Positions 26,041-34,118 of a stretch of DNA of 64,000 nt are shown here, piece after piece (within the stretch, counting starts at the first letter, position 1; each line of letters starts with the position of its first letter). The notes beneath the pieces were generated by a model that was given only the letters and a program-made list of their open reading frames with translations, made no database searches and had not been told where the DNA came from. The DNA comes from Chitinophaga solisilvae (lineage in GTDB: Bacteria; Bacteroidota; Bacteroidia; Chitinophagales; Chitinophagaceae). The position numbers and the translations under genes were made by a program. The stretch covers positions 62,001 through 126,000 of the forward strand of contig NZ_JAABOK010000008.1 in assembly GCF_009928525.1 (NCBI RefSeq), given 5' to 3'.

Positions 26041-29000
26041 TTAATGCGATACTTTGGCAACGTCAAGTGCTTTTAATCCGTCATAACTAAATCCTAAAAA
26101 GAATTCGACCTCTACGTTTTCATTTCTACCCCGAATAAGCCCATTACCCTTATCAGCCCTTGCAGGTATAAATGATGCTTGTAAACCATTTGCAAACTCT
26201 ATTAAGCCTAACTCGGGACCTGTTAAACTTACAACCCGCCCGCGTAGTGGCACCAATTTTGAATGATCAAGCTTTAACCCTCTAATACCATCTTCAACTG
26301 TCACGACTAACCTACGGAGAATAATATGTTTTAGTTCTACTCCATGTCCATATAATTCCGAAATAAATGTTCTTTGCGGATTGTGCCTTGAACTCTCGCT
26401 CACCTCTCGAATTAGATTTACAGCGAGCTGCGCAGAAAAAGAATTGCCATTAATAGCATCGATTACATACAATATTGCTAAATAAAATCTTACCTCAATA
26501 GAATTACTCAAAGTTCTCCACCGAGCTAATTTTTGAATAGCTGTATCTATTGAAATAAATTCGCTAACTCGTGCTGCTCTAAACCAAAGAAAAATATTCT
26601 TTATGTCTGTAGGATCTTGATCAATATTATCATCTAGCAGATTTAAAATTCTATTAAGGTCTTTGGACGTAAGCATTTCCCATCCAGAAGCTCTATCTAC
26701 ATAGGCATAAACCAAGTTTAAACGTATCGCCAATTTATTGGTTTTACTGGTTGAAAGCAAATTTTGCCAAGTTTGTATGATTACACTATAATTTGTGAAA
26801 TATTGCCGCAAATTATTCTTTGCCCGCGTAAAGTAATAATCATCTTCTGTATGATTTAATTTGGCCTGAAGCTCCTCTAAAAGCAATCTTGCCTCACGGA
26901 ATAAATTTGCATCAAAATCATTTAATTTAGTAAGAAATTGTCCTCTATCATCGAGTTTAGATTTAGAATATTTAAAGTCAAGGTAGGAAGTAATTGCATC
27001 TATATTCGTTATATATCCATACCTACTATTGGGATTATAATTCCTTGCTATTTCAAATTGCAAGCCACTTTGTGATACAAGCCTTTCTAGCTCTTCTAAA
27101 TCTTTAAGATCCACATCAGAACTATACCTATTTCGCTGCATTATACTTTTTGCCGTCGAAACTAAAATCATACCCTTTATGTGGTATAACGTATGATCTT
27201 TGCCATTTGACTCTAAATCTAACTGAATTGCTATATCTATGCATTCTTCAGCTCTCTCTTGATTCTTAATAACCAAATTATATAATCTTGCCAGGTGGCT
27301 CCAATAATGGATTTTCTTAGGAAAAGTTTCTGCTAATTTACTTAATACAATCAGCTTTGCATTAGATGAACTTAAACCTTCTTCCACTAATTTTGAAAAC
27401 TGCTTCTCATCTTCCTCGTCTTCATTATCGATCCTGTCAATGAATAACCTATTTAATAGCTCAAATTCATCTTCGGAGGGGTCAAAGCTTCTATTCCCCA
27501 GCAATTCAATAAACTTTATTGAAAGATCCGTAAGCGATATGGTCATTTCTTCCAAGTTCCCACCATACATGACAACTAAATATTGTTTAGCAACCAGATA
27601 ATGTAGTGGTCTCCAAATTAAGGTTCCATCACTAACTATCAAGTGGAGTAATGCTTCATTTAAATAATTTTCAAGCCGTATTGAGACTGATTCTGGTAAG
27701 GAAAGAAAACCCGAAAAGCATTGAGCAGAAAGGGATCTCTGTGCATATACTCCGCAGAAACAGATTAGCGCGACAATTTGCTTTTGAATTTCATCATTCT
27801 CACTAGTGTCAACCGCCTTTCTGATAAAACTTGCTAACCCCGAAAAATTCTCTTCAAATGCAGTTAATCCAAAAAACAAAGGATGCTTCTCTTTAGAATT
27901 TGCAGAATTAACAATAGCATCTAATTCATACTTCTTTCGTGGCGACAATTCAATGTAAGCCTGAGAAAACGTAACAACTTCTTTATCTGACAGAACTTCA
28001 GAAATATAGTCTTGACTTGTTCTGAGTTGAGATGGCTTGGTTATTTTTCGCTGAATTTCCCAAAAAGTAACTGGAAAATTCCGTGTTAAAGCTTCGTTGA
28101 AAATACGAAGCCGAGAGTCATTATTCACATCCTCACTATCCATAACAATTAATGGAGGAAGGGAAGATTGCTGAAACAGGTAGTAAATTCTATTTATAGT
28201 TTCATTTGGACGATATCTTCTAACAAATGCAACTGGATACTTTTCTTTAATCTTCCAAGCAACTCTTTTTGAAATTGTTGTTGCTCCAATACCAGGATAA
28301 TGAAATAGAGAAATTGTTTTTATTAATCGTTCTCTCAAATTCTTCTCCAGCTTTTGGTCTAATACGGGTTCCAAATCCCTGGGAAGATCATATCCTAATA
28401 AAAGCCCTTTCCATCCAAGTTTTCCTCCTTTATAAAAATCCATTCTTTCATCATGTGAATCAAAATCTTCTTTATAAATCGATTTATGAAGCAATTCAAT
28501 ATCTTCACCCAACCATTGATAATCCACCGATGAAATTGATTGGGTACCCTCATCCTTATGAGGAATAACTATATCATCAATGGCTGCGAGTGGCTCGAAA
28601 TATGTCCTTATTGTCGAAAGTCCTACCGCAATTTCAGGAATTTTTATTTTAACTTGTTCGCCTTCATATTCTGTAGCCAATTGAAAATAGTCATCTAGAT
28701 TAGCATTCGCAAAAACGAACTTCATTGAAGTTCCAAAGGAGTTAAACAGCCATTTAACAACTTCTGTTGTGTAGTTGATCTTATCTGAGACTATGAGAAC
28801 AGTAGTTGGCTTACTAGATATCGCTAACTGCAATTTGGCAAATACCTGGGTAAAAAAAGGCTGATAATCTCTATTCCAAAATCTAAAATCGGTATAAACA
28901 CTACTGGTTCTTCCATCAATCCCGTTTCCATATAGCCAATAACATGCCCTATCAGAAAATGATGACGGTAGAACATCTCCTAAAGTAAATTGATGAATTG

Positions 29001-29697
29001 GCTTACGTGAACTAATTTCACTGTTCACGACGTGGAAAAATCCAGAATTTGCAGAGGCATTATCCAAATCAATTACTGCACTCCAATCCACTAAAGCAAA
29101 CGGCTTAATCAAATCTGGAAGGATTTGGTTAAAATCGGCTACCAGAATATAATTTTGATTATTACCAAAAACATTCATTAGACTAAAAAGTCTATTCCAC
29201 TCAGAGGAAGTATCTATAACAACTGGGGATAAATCAGGAATTTGTTTGAGTTGAGAATTAGAAACATTCAAATAAGTCAAAATAATCTTACGAGTTTCTT
29301 CTAGAACTTTTATTAAAGAATTATAGTGTGGTACAGCCCCAGAGTGCTCCGGGTCATTCCTTACGGCCCTTTTAAGATCGCTAATACATGCAGTATCAAT
29401 GTCAGTTGTTCTGATAGGCGGCGTTGTATTGCCTACAAATAAATGTAATTTATCATGAAAATTTGGTCTTTCAATTATTCTAATTTCATTTGCATTTGTG
29501 ATAGGGTCTGTAAAAATATTTAGTAGATAATTTTTAATAACCCATTCTAAAGTACTATAAATCAACCCCGCCGAAGATGACAATTGCATCATGAAATCAT
29601 TAATTCTTCCAGCTTGAGCTAGGCTATGCGATTCTTCTAACGACGAAACACTTTCATTAAATGTTTCAATAATTTTATCTTTGGTTACAAGAGTCAT
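26041..29697 (-). CDS. SAMD9-like multidomain STAND NTPase (HEPN, SIR2-like, P-loop, TPR, OB)
   Basis: 1218 residues, soluble. Visible regions in order: an N-terminal helical region (1-150) with RNDPEH (Arg113 to His118), an RX4H HEPN motif; a region about 165-360 with DWSAVIDLDNASANSGFF and CYWLYGNG, resembling the SIR2-like domain of SAMD9-type proteins; a P-loop at 466-476 (HYPGIGATTIS), where the Walker lysine is replaced, as in the GxGGTT form of SAMD9 relatives, with a Walker B-like LIVMDSED at 516-523; a winged or helical region; TPR-like helices (about 780-1100); and a C-terminal OB-like domain (1148-1212) ending EFFLGFSYDGLKALDV. This order parallels the SAMD9/SAMD9L family and related bacterial STAND proteins. 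It is probably a conflict or defence effector: ligand sensing by TPR/OB, NTPase switching, HEPN RNase output. It is the only large gene of the island. Domain limits are by eye. Confidence 0.75.
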   Translation of the reverse strand: MTLVTKDKIIETFNESVSSLEESHSLAQAGRINDFMMQLSSSAGLIYSTLEWVIKNYLLNIFTDPITNANEIRIIERPNFHDKLHLFVGNTTPPIRTTDIDTACISDLKRAVRNDPEHSGAVPHYNSLIKVLEETRKIILTYLNVSNSQLKQIPDLSPVVIDTSSEWNRLFSLMNVFGNNQNYILVADFNQILPDLIKPFALVDWSAVIDLDNASANSGFFHVVNSEISSRKPIHQFTLGDVLPSSFSDRACYWLYGNGIDGRTSSVYTDFRFWNRDYQPFFTQVFAKLQLAISSKPTTVLIVSDKINYTTEVVKWLFNSFGTSMKFVFANANLDDYFQLATEYEGEQVKIKIPEIAVGLSTIRTYFEPLAAIDDIVIPHKDEGTQSISSVDYQWLGEDIELLHKSIYKEDFDSHDERMDFYKGGKLGWKGLLLGYDLPRDLEPVLDQKLEKNLRERLIKTISLFHYPGIGATTISKRVAWKIKEKYPVAFVRRYRPNETINRIYYLFQQSSLPPLIVMDSEDVNNDSRLRIFNEALTRNFPVTFWEIQRKITKPSQLRTSQDYISEVLSDKEVVTFSQAYIELSPRKKYELDAIVNSANSKEKHPLFFGLTAFEENFSGLASFIRKAVDTSENDEIQKQIVALICFCGVYAQRSLSAQCFSGFLSLPESVSIRLENYLNEALLHLIVSDGTLIWRPLHYLVAKQYLVVMYGGNLEEMTISLTDLSIKFIELLGNRSFDPSEDEFELLNRLFIDRIDNEDEEDEKQFSKLVEEGLSSSNAKLIVLSKLAETFPKKIHYWSHLARLYNLVIKNQERAEECIDIAIQLDLESNGKDHTLYHIKGMILVSTAKSIMQRNRYSSDVDLKDLEELERLVSQSGLQFEIARNYNPNSRYGYITNIDAITSYLDFKYSKSKLDDRGQFLTKLNDFDANLFREARLLLEELQAKLNHTEDDYYFTRAKNNLRQYFTNYSVIIQTWQNLLSTSKTNKLAIRLNLVYAYVDRASGWEMLTSKDLNRILNLLDDNIDQDPTDIKNIFLWFRAARVSEFISIDTAIQKLARWRTLSNSIEVRFYLAILYVIDAINGNSFSAQLAVNLIREVSESSRHNPQRTFISELYGHGVELKHIILRRLVVTVEDGIRGLKLDHSKLVPLRGRVVSLTGPELGLIEFANGLQASFIPARADKGNGLIRGRNENVEVEFFLGFSYDGLKALDVAKVSH

Positions 29698-30885
29698 TTG
29701 TTTATATTATATATATAAAAATAATTATACCATTTCTTCTCTGTTGCCAATATGACTAGACATCACAAGAACCTAGTGGATGAGCTATATCTTTAATGTT
29801 ATTTTGTGAATATAAAGCCAATCACAATATATAAATTGGATGTACCGACTAACTATTTCGATCCCATATTTTACGAAGTATCCGACCAATTGTCTCTCTC
29901 GAAAAAATAAGGGCCATATCTTAATGATTCAACTGTTGAGATTATAGATTCATGGAGTTCTAACAATACATCCTATCTACTAATTTTTTTTCTCTTGAGT
30001 ATTAATATGTGTATAAGCATGATAGTCAAGAGTAGTGAAGGCAAATATAAGTAAGATACATTAAAACAATGCAAAATTGATCATTACAGTGCAAAGCTAT
30101 TTTTGAACCTATTCGGCATTGGAACTAATTCTGCATTGCCAGCTATGTTTTAGTAATACCCAAACCCTTAAACTTTTCATGCTCCGCATGCAACATGCGA
30201 TAAGATAAATGGCGCAAAAAGAATCAGGCACCACTATCGTTTAGTCCTAACACATAAAAAAACTCGATGGTTCAAATCCTGCTCCCCGAAAATGGAGGTA
30301 GATAAGCCATTCGTTACTTCCTCAGCAATCTCACGTATCTTTTCCTTCACTGCCCTACTTAATGTCTGTGTGGGTATCCTCATCAGCCAGGATGGCGATA
30401 TATTGATCCAATGCAGCTTCTAAATCATGTAACTCAATACCCGACTGAAAACTCAATAATTCATAAAGATCGCTTTCCTGCTCTGTGATCAATGCTGGTA
30501 TTAAGTCCCCAACCTAGTTTCTTCGAAGTGCATCACGGATATTAATATTAGAGCTGAAAAAATCTTTTAGCAGGTATATGTTTTATGAAAAGCGGGCGCG
30601 AAGATTTGGCACAAAAAAAGCGCGGTACCCACCCTTCGCTTTTGAGGCCATGAGAAGCCCATGCTACGAAAAAGTGGGCCGACGTACGAACGCGAGCCAT
30701 CCACTTCATCGTCTCGTGGCATTGAAGATTCTCAGGTTTCAAAAGCGAGACTTAAAATGCGAATTGCTTACAATATCTTGTATTGAAGAATCGCAAAAAT
30801 ATATTCTAAATGCTAAAATAATAAATAAATTCGATTTTGTCAAATTTGACAATTTTATTATTAATCGGTTACGGACCTTGAGTAG
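29698..30885. other. Gene-poor interval with decayed mobile-element coding remnants
   Basis: 29698-30240 shows no gene; its left end is the AT-rich promoter region of the 1218-residue gene. From about 30520 down to 30247 the minus strand holds two overlapping protein-like frames: one reading ELLSFQSGIELHDLEAALDQ and ending at a TAG, and a second reading MRIPTQTLSRAVKEKIREIA onward, ending in VRTKR. Both look like remnants of small mobile-element genes. 30548-30742 has only an Arg-rich frame of doubtful reality. Confidence 0.4.
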
Positions 30886-31119
30886 GTGAAAACTAAGAAT
30901 CAAGCATATATAACGGCTTTCGGTCAAAACTTCAAAAAACTTCTGGAGTCTAAGAAAAAGACCCCAGAAGAGGTTGCTGCCCATGGCAATATTGAAACCA
31001 AACAGGTTTATCGTGTAATAAATGGAGAACATGCTGCCACGCTATCGGTAATTTACGCACTGGCAAAAGGGCTGGATGTGCATCCCAAGGAACTATTCGA
31101 TTTTCGCTTCGCGGGATAA
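30886..31119 (+). CDS. Small XRE-type helix-turn-helix regulator
   Basis: 77 residues, GTG start. YITAFGQNFKKLLESKKKTP and then EEVAAHGNIETKQVYRVING form the first helices and the HTH of an XRE/Cro-C1 regulator; the last part ALAKGLDVHPKELFDF is the usual closing helix. It is short but complete for a minimal HTH protein. It lies inside the island between the large defence-like gene and the broken integrase and may regulate either. Confidence 0.65.
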   Translation: MKTKNQAYITAFGQNFKKLLESKKKTPEEVAAHGNIETKQVYRVINGEHAATLSVIYALAKGLDVHPKELFDFRFAG

Positions 31120-31133
31120 CATATTTTACAGAT

Positions 31134-31256
31134 CTACTTCTCGGTGTTACTTTCTTGCTGAAATAGCTTCCATACTTCATCTCTCAGAAAGAAAACACGA
31201 GATCTCATCTTATAGCGTTTAAACTTACCAATCTTTATCCATTCATACACCAGCGG
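31134..31256 (-). pseudogene. Excisionase / HTH_17 C-terminal remnant
   Basis: Forty codons before a TAG read PLVYEWIKIGKFKRYKMRSR and VFFLRDEVWKLFQQESNTEK, the wing and final helix of Bacteroidota excisionase-type (MerR-like, HTH_17) proteins. The N-terminal recognition half is missing and the sequence runs directly into the integrase remnant in another frame, showing a deletion junction near 31250. Confidence 0.65.
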
Positions 31257-31521
31257 TTACTGGTTCGCCTGACGTAACTAAGAGGCTGTAATGTTTGTGT
31301 AGATTGGTTTTCAGGGTGAGTAACTTTCGGTTAATCGCCTATGCTTCTTCGGAGTTTCCTTTAACACATTGGGCGGAGGCATTCCATAATGCCGGGGTTA
31401 CATACTGATACGTGGAAAGTTCTGCACATTTGCCGCCTACGCTGACGCGAAGATAAATAGCGGGCTTATTATTTTTAGTACGGCTATTGTTGAGCCAGAA
31501 AAGAGCAGAAAAGCTGGTCAT
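31243..31521 (-). pseudogene. Tyrosine integrase N-terminal (arm-binding domain) remnant
   Basis: From an ATG at 31521 the frame reads NNKPAIYLRVSVGGKCAELS, TYQYVTPALWNASAQCVKGN and SEEA, then an in-frame TAG at 31339-31341, then continues in the same frame AINRKLLTLKTNLHKHYSLL and VTSGEPVTAGV. This is the arm-type DNA-binding domain of Bacteroidota tyrosine recombinases (IS/ICE/phage integrases). The core-binding and catalytic domains are deleted. It points away from the putative att site at 31722, as is usual for the end of an integrated element. Confidence 0.8.
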
Positions 31522-31721
31522 ACGACACTTGTTTTAAGCTAACCAAAATTGTTTCAATTGCACTTATCTTAACATCACTTAGCATTGGCCAAACGAAATA
31601 CAGTATAGCATTTAAGACCAGTGACGGTTAGCACAATTTAATCATTCTGTTGCTAACCTCAACGCTCACTTTTCTATCGTTACTTATCTTTTCACACATT
31701 TACCACCAAAAACAAAAAAAA

Positions 31722-31732
31722 CTTGTAGAATC
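31722..31732 (+). repeat. Putative attR core (direct repeat cttgtagaatc)
   Basis: Direct copy of the 11 bases at 25803-25813. Here it forms the left half of a hairpin (cttgtagaa / ttctacaag). Inverted or direct gctaacc copies lie at 31626-31632 and 31652-31658, and aacgctcac at 31661-31669, mirroring the left end. 31522-31877 contains no gene. Confidence 0.5.
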
Positions 31733-31788
31733 AGCTTCTACAAGGTTTAAATACTTCAGCGTACTTATTTTTACATTACTTCGTAAAT

Positions 31789-31855
31789 CCCCCAGGGGGC
31801 ACATCTTGTGGATACAAATCTCAAATAATCAAATAACTAAATAACCCCTATCTTT
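31789..31855. repeat. Right arm of the palindrome split by the island
   Basis: Reads ccccc-agggggcacatcttgtggat followed by acaaatctcaaataatc; it is the inverse of 25741-25779 with few differences. It lies just upstream of the AraC gene at 31878. Confidence 0.7.
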
Positions 31856-31877
31856 AGGGGGTTGGAACAACGTTATA

Positions 31878-32684
31878 ATGGAAATCAGACAACTCTTCAA
31901 GCCGGTACAGCCTTCTGTAAGGAATGACCTTCAGGGCGCCACCTATACGGAGCTGCTCCCGGATGTGCGGTTGATGAAATATATTTACTGCTACTGGCAG
32001 CTGACTTCCGCAGAAGAATTAAAGGAGCCCTTTTATTACCGGGTAGTGGCGGATGGCTGTATGGATATTTTCTATAACACGGATAAGCCGGATGACAACT
32101 ATATCATGGGTTTCTCCACCACTTATACGGAGTTCCCGCTGGAAAACAGGTTTAATTATATCGGCATCCGTTTTCTGCCGGCTGCTTTTCCTTTATTGTT
32201 CCGGGTGAATGCCGGCGAACTTACCAACCGCTTTGAACAGCTGCAGCAGGTAGTGCCGGCCCTGTCCAGGGGCATTGCACGGATTGCTGCCGGCCAGGTA
32301 TCCCTGCCGGCCTTACAACCGTTACTGGATCAATATTTCATGGAAACTATCTCCGGCAAGGACCTCCAGGCGGATCACCGTCTTTTCGAAGCCATAGACC
32401 TGATCCTTCAGGCTAAAGGCGTCTTAAACGTGGAAAGCAGCCTGGACACCGGTATCAGTCCGCGCCAGCTGCGCCGCCTCTTTGAATTTTATATCGGCGA
32501 TACCCCTAAAACATTCAGCAAGGTGGTCCGCTTCCAGCACATCCTCCAGGCCAAGCCCTCCCTCAAAAGCCTGCGGGAAAACAAACTATTCTATGACGCC
32601 GGCTACTACGACCAGGCCCATTTCATCAAAGAATTCAAAACCATGTACGGACTCACCCCCACTATCGCCCTCCGGGAAAAGTAA
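31878..32684 (+). CDS. AraC-family transcriptional regulator
   Basis: 268 residues. An N-terminal domain of about 150 residues (YCYWQLTSAEE... and the VVADGCMDIFYN strand) of the DUF6597-like sensor type precedes an AraC HTH domain whose second helix pair reads SLRENKLFYDAGYYDQAHFI and ends in FKTMYGLTPTIAL, typical of the family. The ligand is unknown. The VOC protein at 32830 follows on the same strand. The palindrome right arm lies directly upstream. Confidence 0.88.
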   Translation: MEIRQLFKPVQPSVRNDLQGATYTELLPDVRLMKYIYCYWQLTSAEELKEPFYYRVVADGCMDIFYNTDKPDDNYIMGFSTTYTEFPLENRFNYIGIRFLPAAFPLLFRVNAGELTNRFEQLQQVVPALSRGIARIAAGQVSLPALQPLLDQYFMETISGKDLQADHRLFEAIDLILQAKGVLNVESSLDTGISPRQLRRLFEFYIGDTPKTFSKVVRFQHILQAKPSLKSLRENKLFYDAGYYDQAHFIKEFKTMYGLTPTIALREK

Positions 32685-32706
32685 CCCCTGATCTCCCCGC
32701 TAATCT

Positions 32707-32747
32707 CCGCTCCCATTCGCAATTCGTAATTCGTAATTCGTAATTAT
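32707..32747. repeat. Solo half-arm of the type A intergenic repeat
   Basis: Carries ccattcgcaattcgtaattc repeats matching the right arms of the palindromes at 33201, 50094 and 57146, but no inverted partner lies nearby. With the full palindrome at 33201 it brackets the VOC gene. Confidence 0.6.
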
Positions 32748-32829
32748 ATTTGTCCGTTTTTTACAATCTTCTTCACCTATATTTTGTCAATTTTGTTGCA
32801 TCAATCAGCAACGAAATAAATTAAGCATC

Positions 32830-33204
32830 ATGAAACTGAACGCAGGCATTGTCACCAGCAAACTCGCTGCCACCAAAGACTTCTACACCAGCATCCTTCA
32901 TTTCGGCATTACCTTCGAAAATGAATTCTACCTCCTCCTGCATACACCCGGCCGGCAGTCGGAGATCAGCTTCCTGCTGCCCGGACACTACACCCAGCAA
33001 CCTCTCTTCCACCCGGCCTTTCAGGGCAAAGGCGTATACCTCACCATCGAAGTGGATGATGTAGATGCCGTTTACCGGGAAATAAAAGATAAAGGAGTAG
33101 AGATAAAGATTGAACTACGGGAAGAGCCCTGGGGAGACAGGCATTTTGCTATTGAAGACCCGAATGGGGTAGGGATTGATATTGTTACATACCAGGCGAA
33201 TTAA
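32830..33204 (+). CDS. VOC-superfamily (glyoxalase-like) protein
   Basis: 124 residues. The beta-alpha-beta-beta-beta pattern of the vicinal-oxygen-chelate fold is clear: LNAGIVTSKLAATKDFYTSI, LLLHTPGRQSEISFLLP, VYLTIEVDDVDAVYREIKDK, EEPWGDRHFAIEDPNGVGID. The WGDRHF-ED-PNG end is typical of glyoxalase/bleomycin-resistance/dioxygenase-type VOC proteins and contains the usual Glu or Asp ligand. Substrate is unknown. Confidence 0.85.
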   Translation: MKLNAGIVTSKLAATKDFYTSILHFGITFENEFYLLLHTPGRQSEISFLLPGHYTQQPLFHPAFQGKGVYLTIEVDDVDAVYREIKDKGVEIKIELREEPWGDRHFAIEDPNGVGIDIVTYQAN

Positions 33205-33330
33205 TTACGAATTACGAATTGCGAATTACGAATTACGAATGTAGAAGCGAAGATTAAAATTTTTTATCCGCTTATGTCTTCGCTCCTCATTCGTAATTCG
33301 TAATTCGCAATTCGTAATTCGTAATTAATT
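33201..33330. repeat. 130-bp intergenic palindrome (outer arm type A)
   Basis: Arms built from aattacgaattgcgaattac words end in an inner gaatgtagaagcgaag / cttcgctcctcattc pair. It lies between the convergent VOC and LytTR genes and could terminate both. The left arm overlaps the VOC stop codon. Confidence 0.85.
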
Positions 33331-33359
33331 AATGACAAAGATAGGTACAAACCGCCCTC

Positions 33360-34118
33360 CTAACCATTCTTGCCTTCCAGCCAGCTTTTAAATTCCGCCA
33401 CCCTTTCGCGGCTAATAATAACATCAGAATCAACATAAGGCGCTAATTGAAGAATTAATCTGCTATTGTAATAGGTTGTAATTTTTTTGATGGCATCGAT
33501 GTGGATGATGAACTGCCGGTTGATGCGGAAGAAAACATTTTTGTCGAGCATTTTTTCTATCTGGTCCAGTGAGTAATCCAGCGGTAAACGCTGATTAGCT
33601 GTGGTGGTGGCCATTGTTACGCCTTTGCTGAAATGCAGGTAGGCAATGTCCTGGGCCTTGACATACACCAGCTGGTTATTGACTTTACCGATGAAACGGG
33701 TGCTGTTACGCCGCATAAACTCTTCCGCGATCAGTTCTATGCTGATGGTTTTTGCGGTTGAAGGCTGGAAGTGTTCGTACTTCTGCAGGGCGGCAGCCAG
33801 TTCGCCGGCATCGATCGGTTTCATCAGATAATCAATGCTGTTGACCTTGAATGCCTGTAATGCAAAGCCATCGAAGGCCGTGGTAAAGATCACCGGCGTA
33901 CGTATCTTTGCTTGCCTGAATATTTCAAAGCAGTTGCCGTCGGACAGCTGTATATCCATCATCATGAGATCTACGGGCTGCTTCTGCTCCAGCCATTTTA
34001 ACCCGTCAGCTACTGATTCTATCACACCGGCGATCTCTATACCGGGATCGTATTTGTGTAACAGCTGAATCAGGCGTTCGGCGTTATGCATTTCATCTTC
34101 AAATATGATAATCTTCAT
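33360..34118 (-). CDS. LytTR-type response regulator
   Basis: 252 residues. An N-terminal receiver domain has the acidic pocket (FEDE near the start), the phosphoacceptor Asp in LMMMDIQLSDG (about residue 57) and the Lys in YLMKPIDAG. The C-terminal LytTR domain includes FIGKVNNQLVYVKAQDIAYL and RINRQFIIHIDAIKKI. It overlaps the start of the histidine kinase gene upstream by 4 bp, so they form a LytS/LytR-type two-component system. Confidence 0.93.
   Translation of the reverse strand: MKIIIFEDEMHNAERLIQLLHKYDPGIEIAGVIESVADGLKWLEQKQPVDLMMMDIQLSDGNCFEIFRQAKIRTPVIFTTAFDGFALQAFKVNSIDYLMKPIDAGELAAALQKYEHFQPSTAKTISIELIAEEFMRRNSTRFIGKVNNQLVYVKAQDIAYLHFSKGVTMATTTANQRLPLDYSLDQIEKMLDKNVFFRINRQFIIHIDAIKKITTYYNSRLILQLAPYVDSDVIISRERVAEFKSWLEGKNG

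Noticed and set aside
30260..30295. ggttcaaatcctgctccccg resembling a tRNA T-arm and 3' end
   Set aside because: The T-stem does not pair well, no anticodon arm lies upstream, and the stretch is explained better by a minus-strand coding relic.
30548..30742. 64-residue minus-strand frame rich in Arg and aromatic residues
   Set aside because: No ribosome site or recognisable domain; composition is consistent with a shadow frame in decayed DNA.
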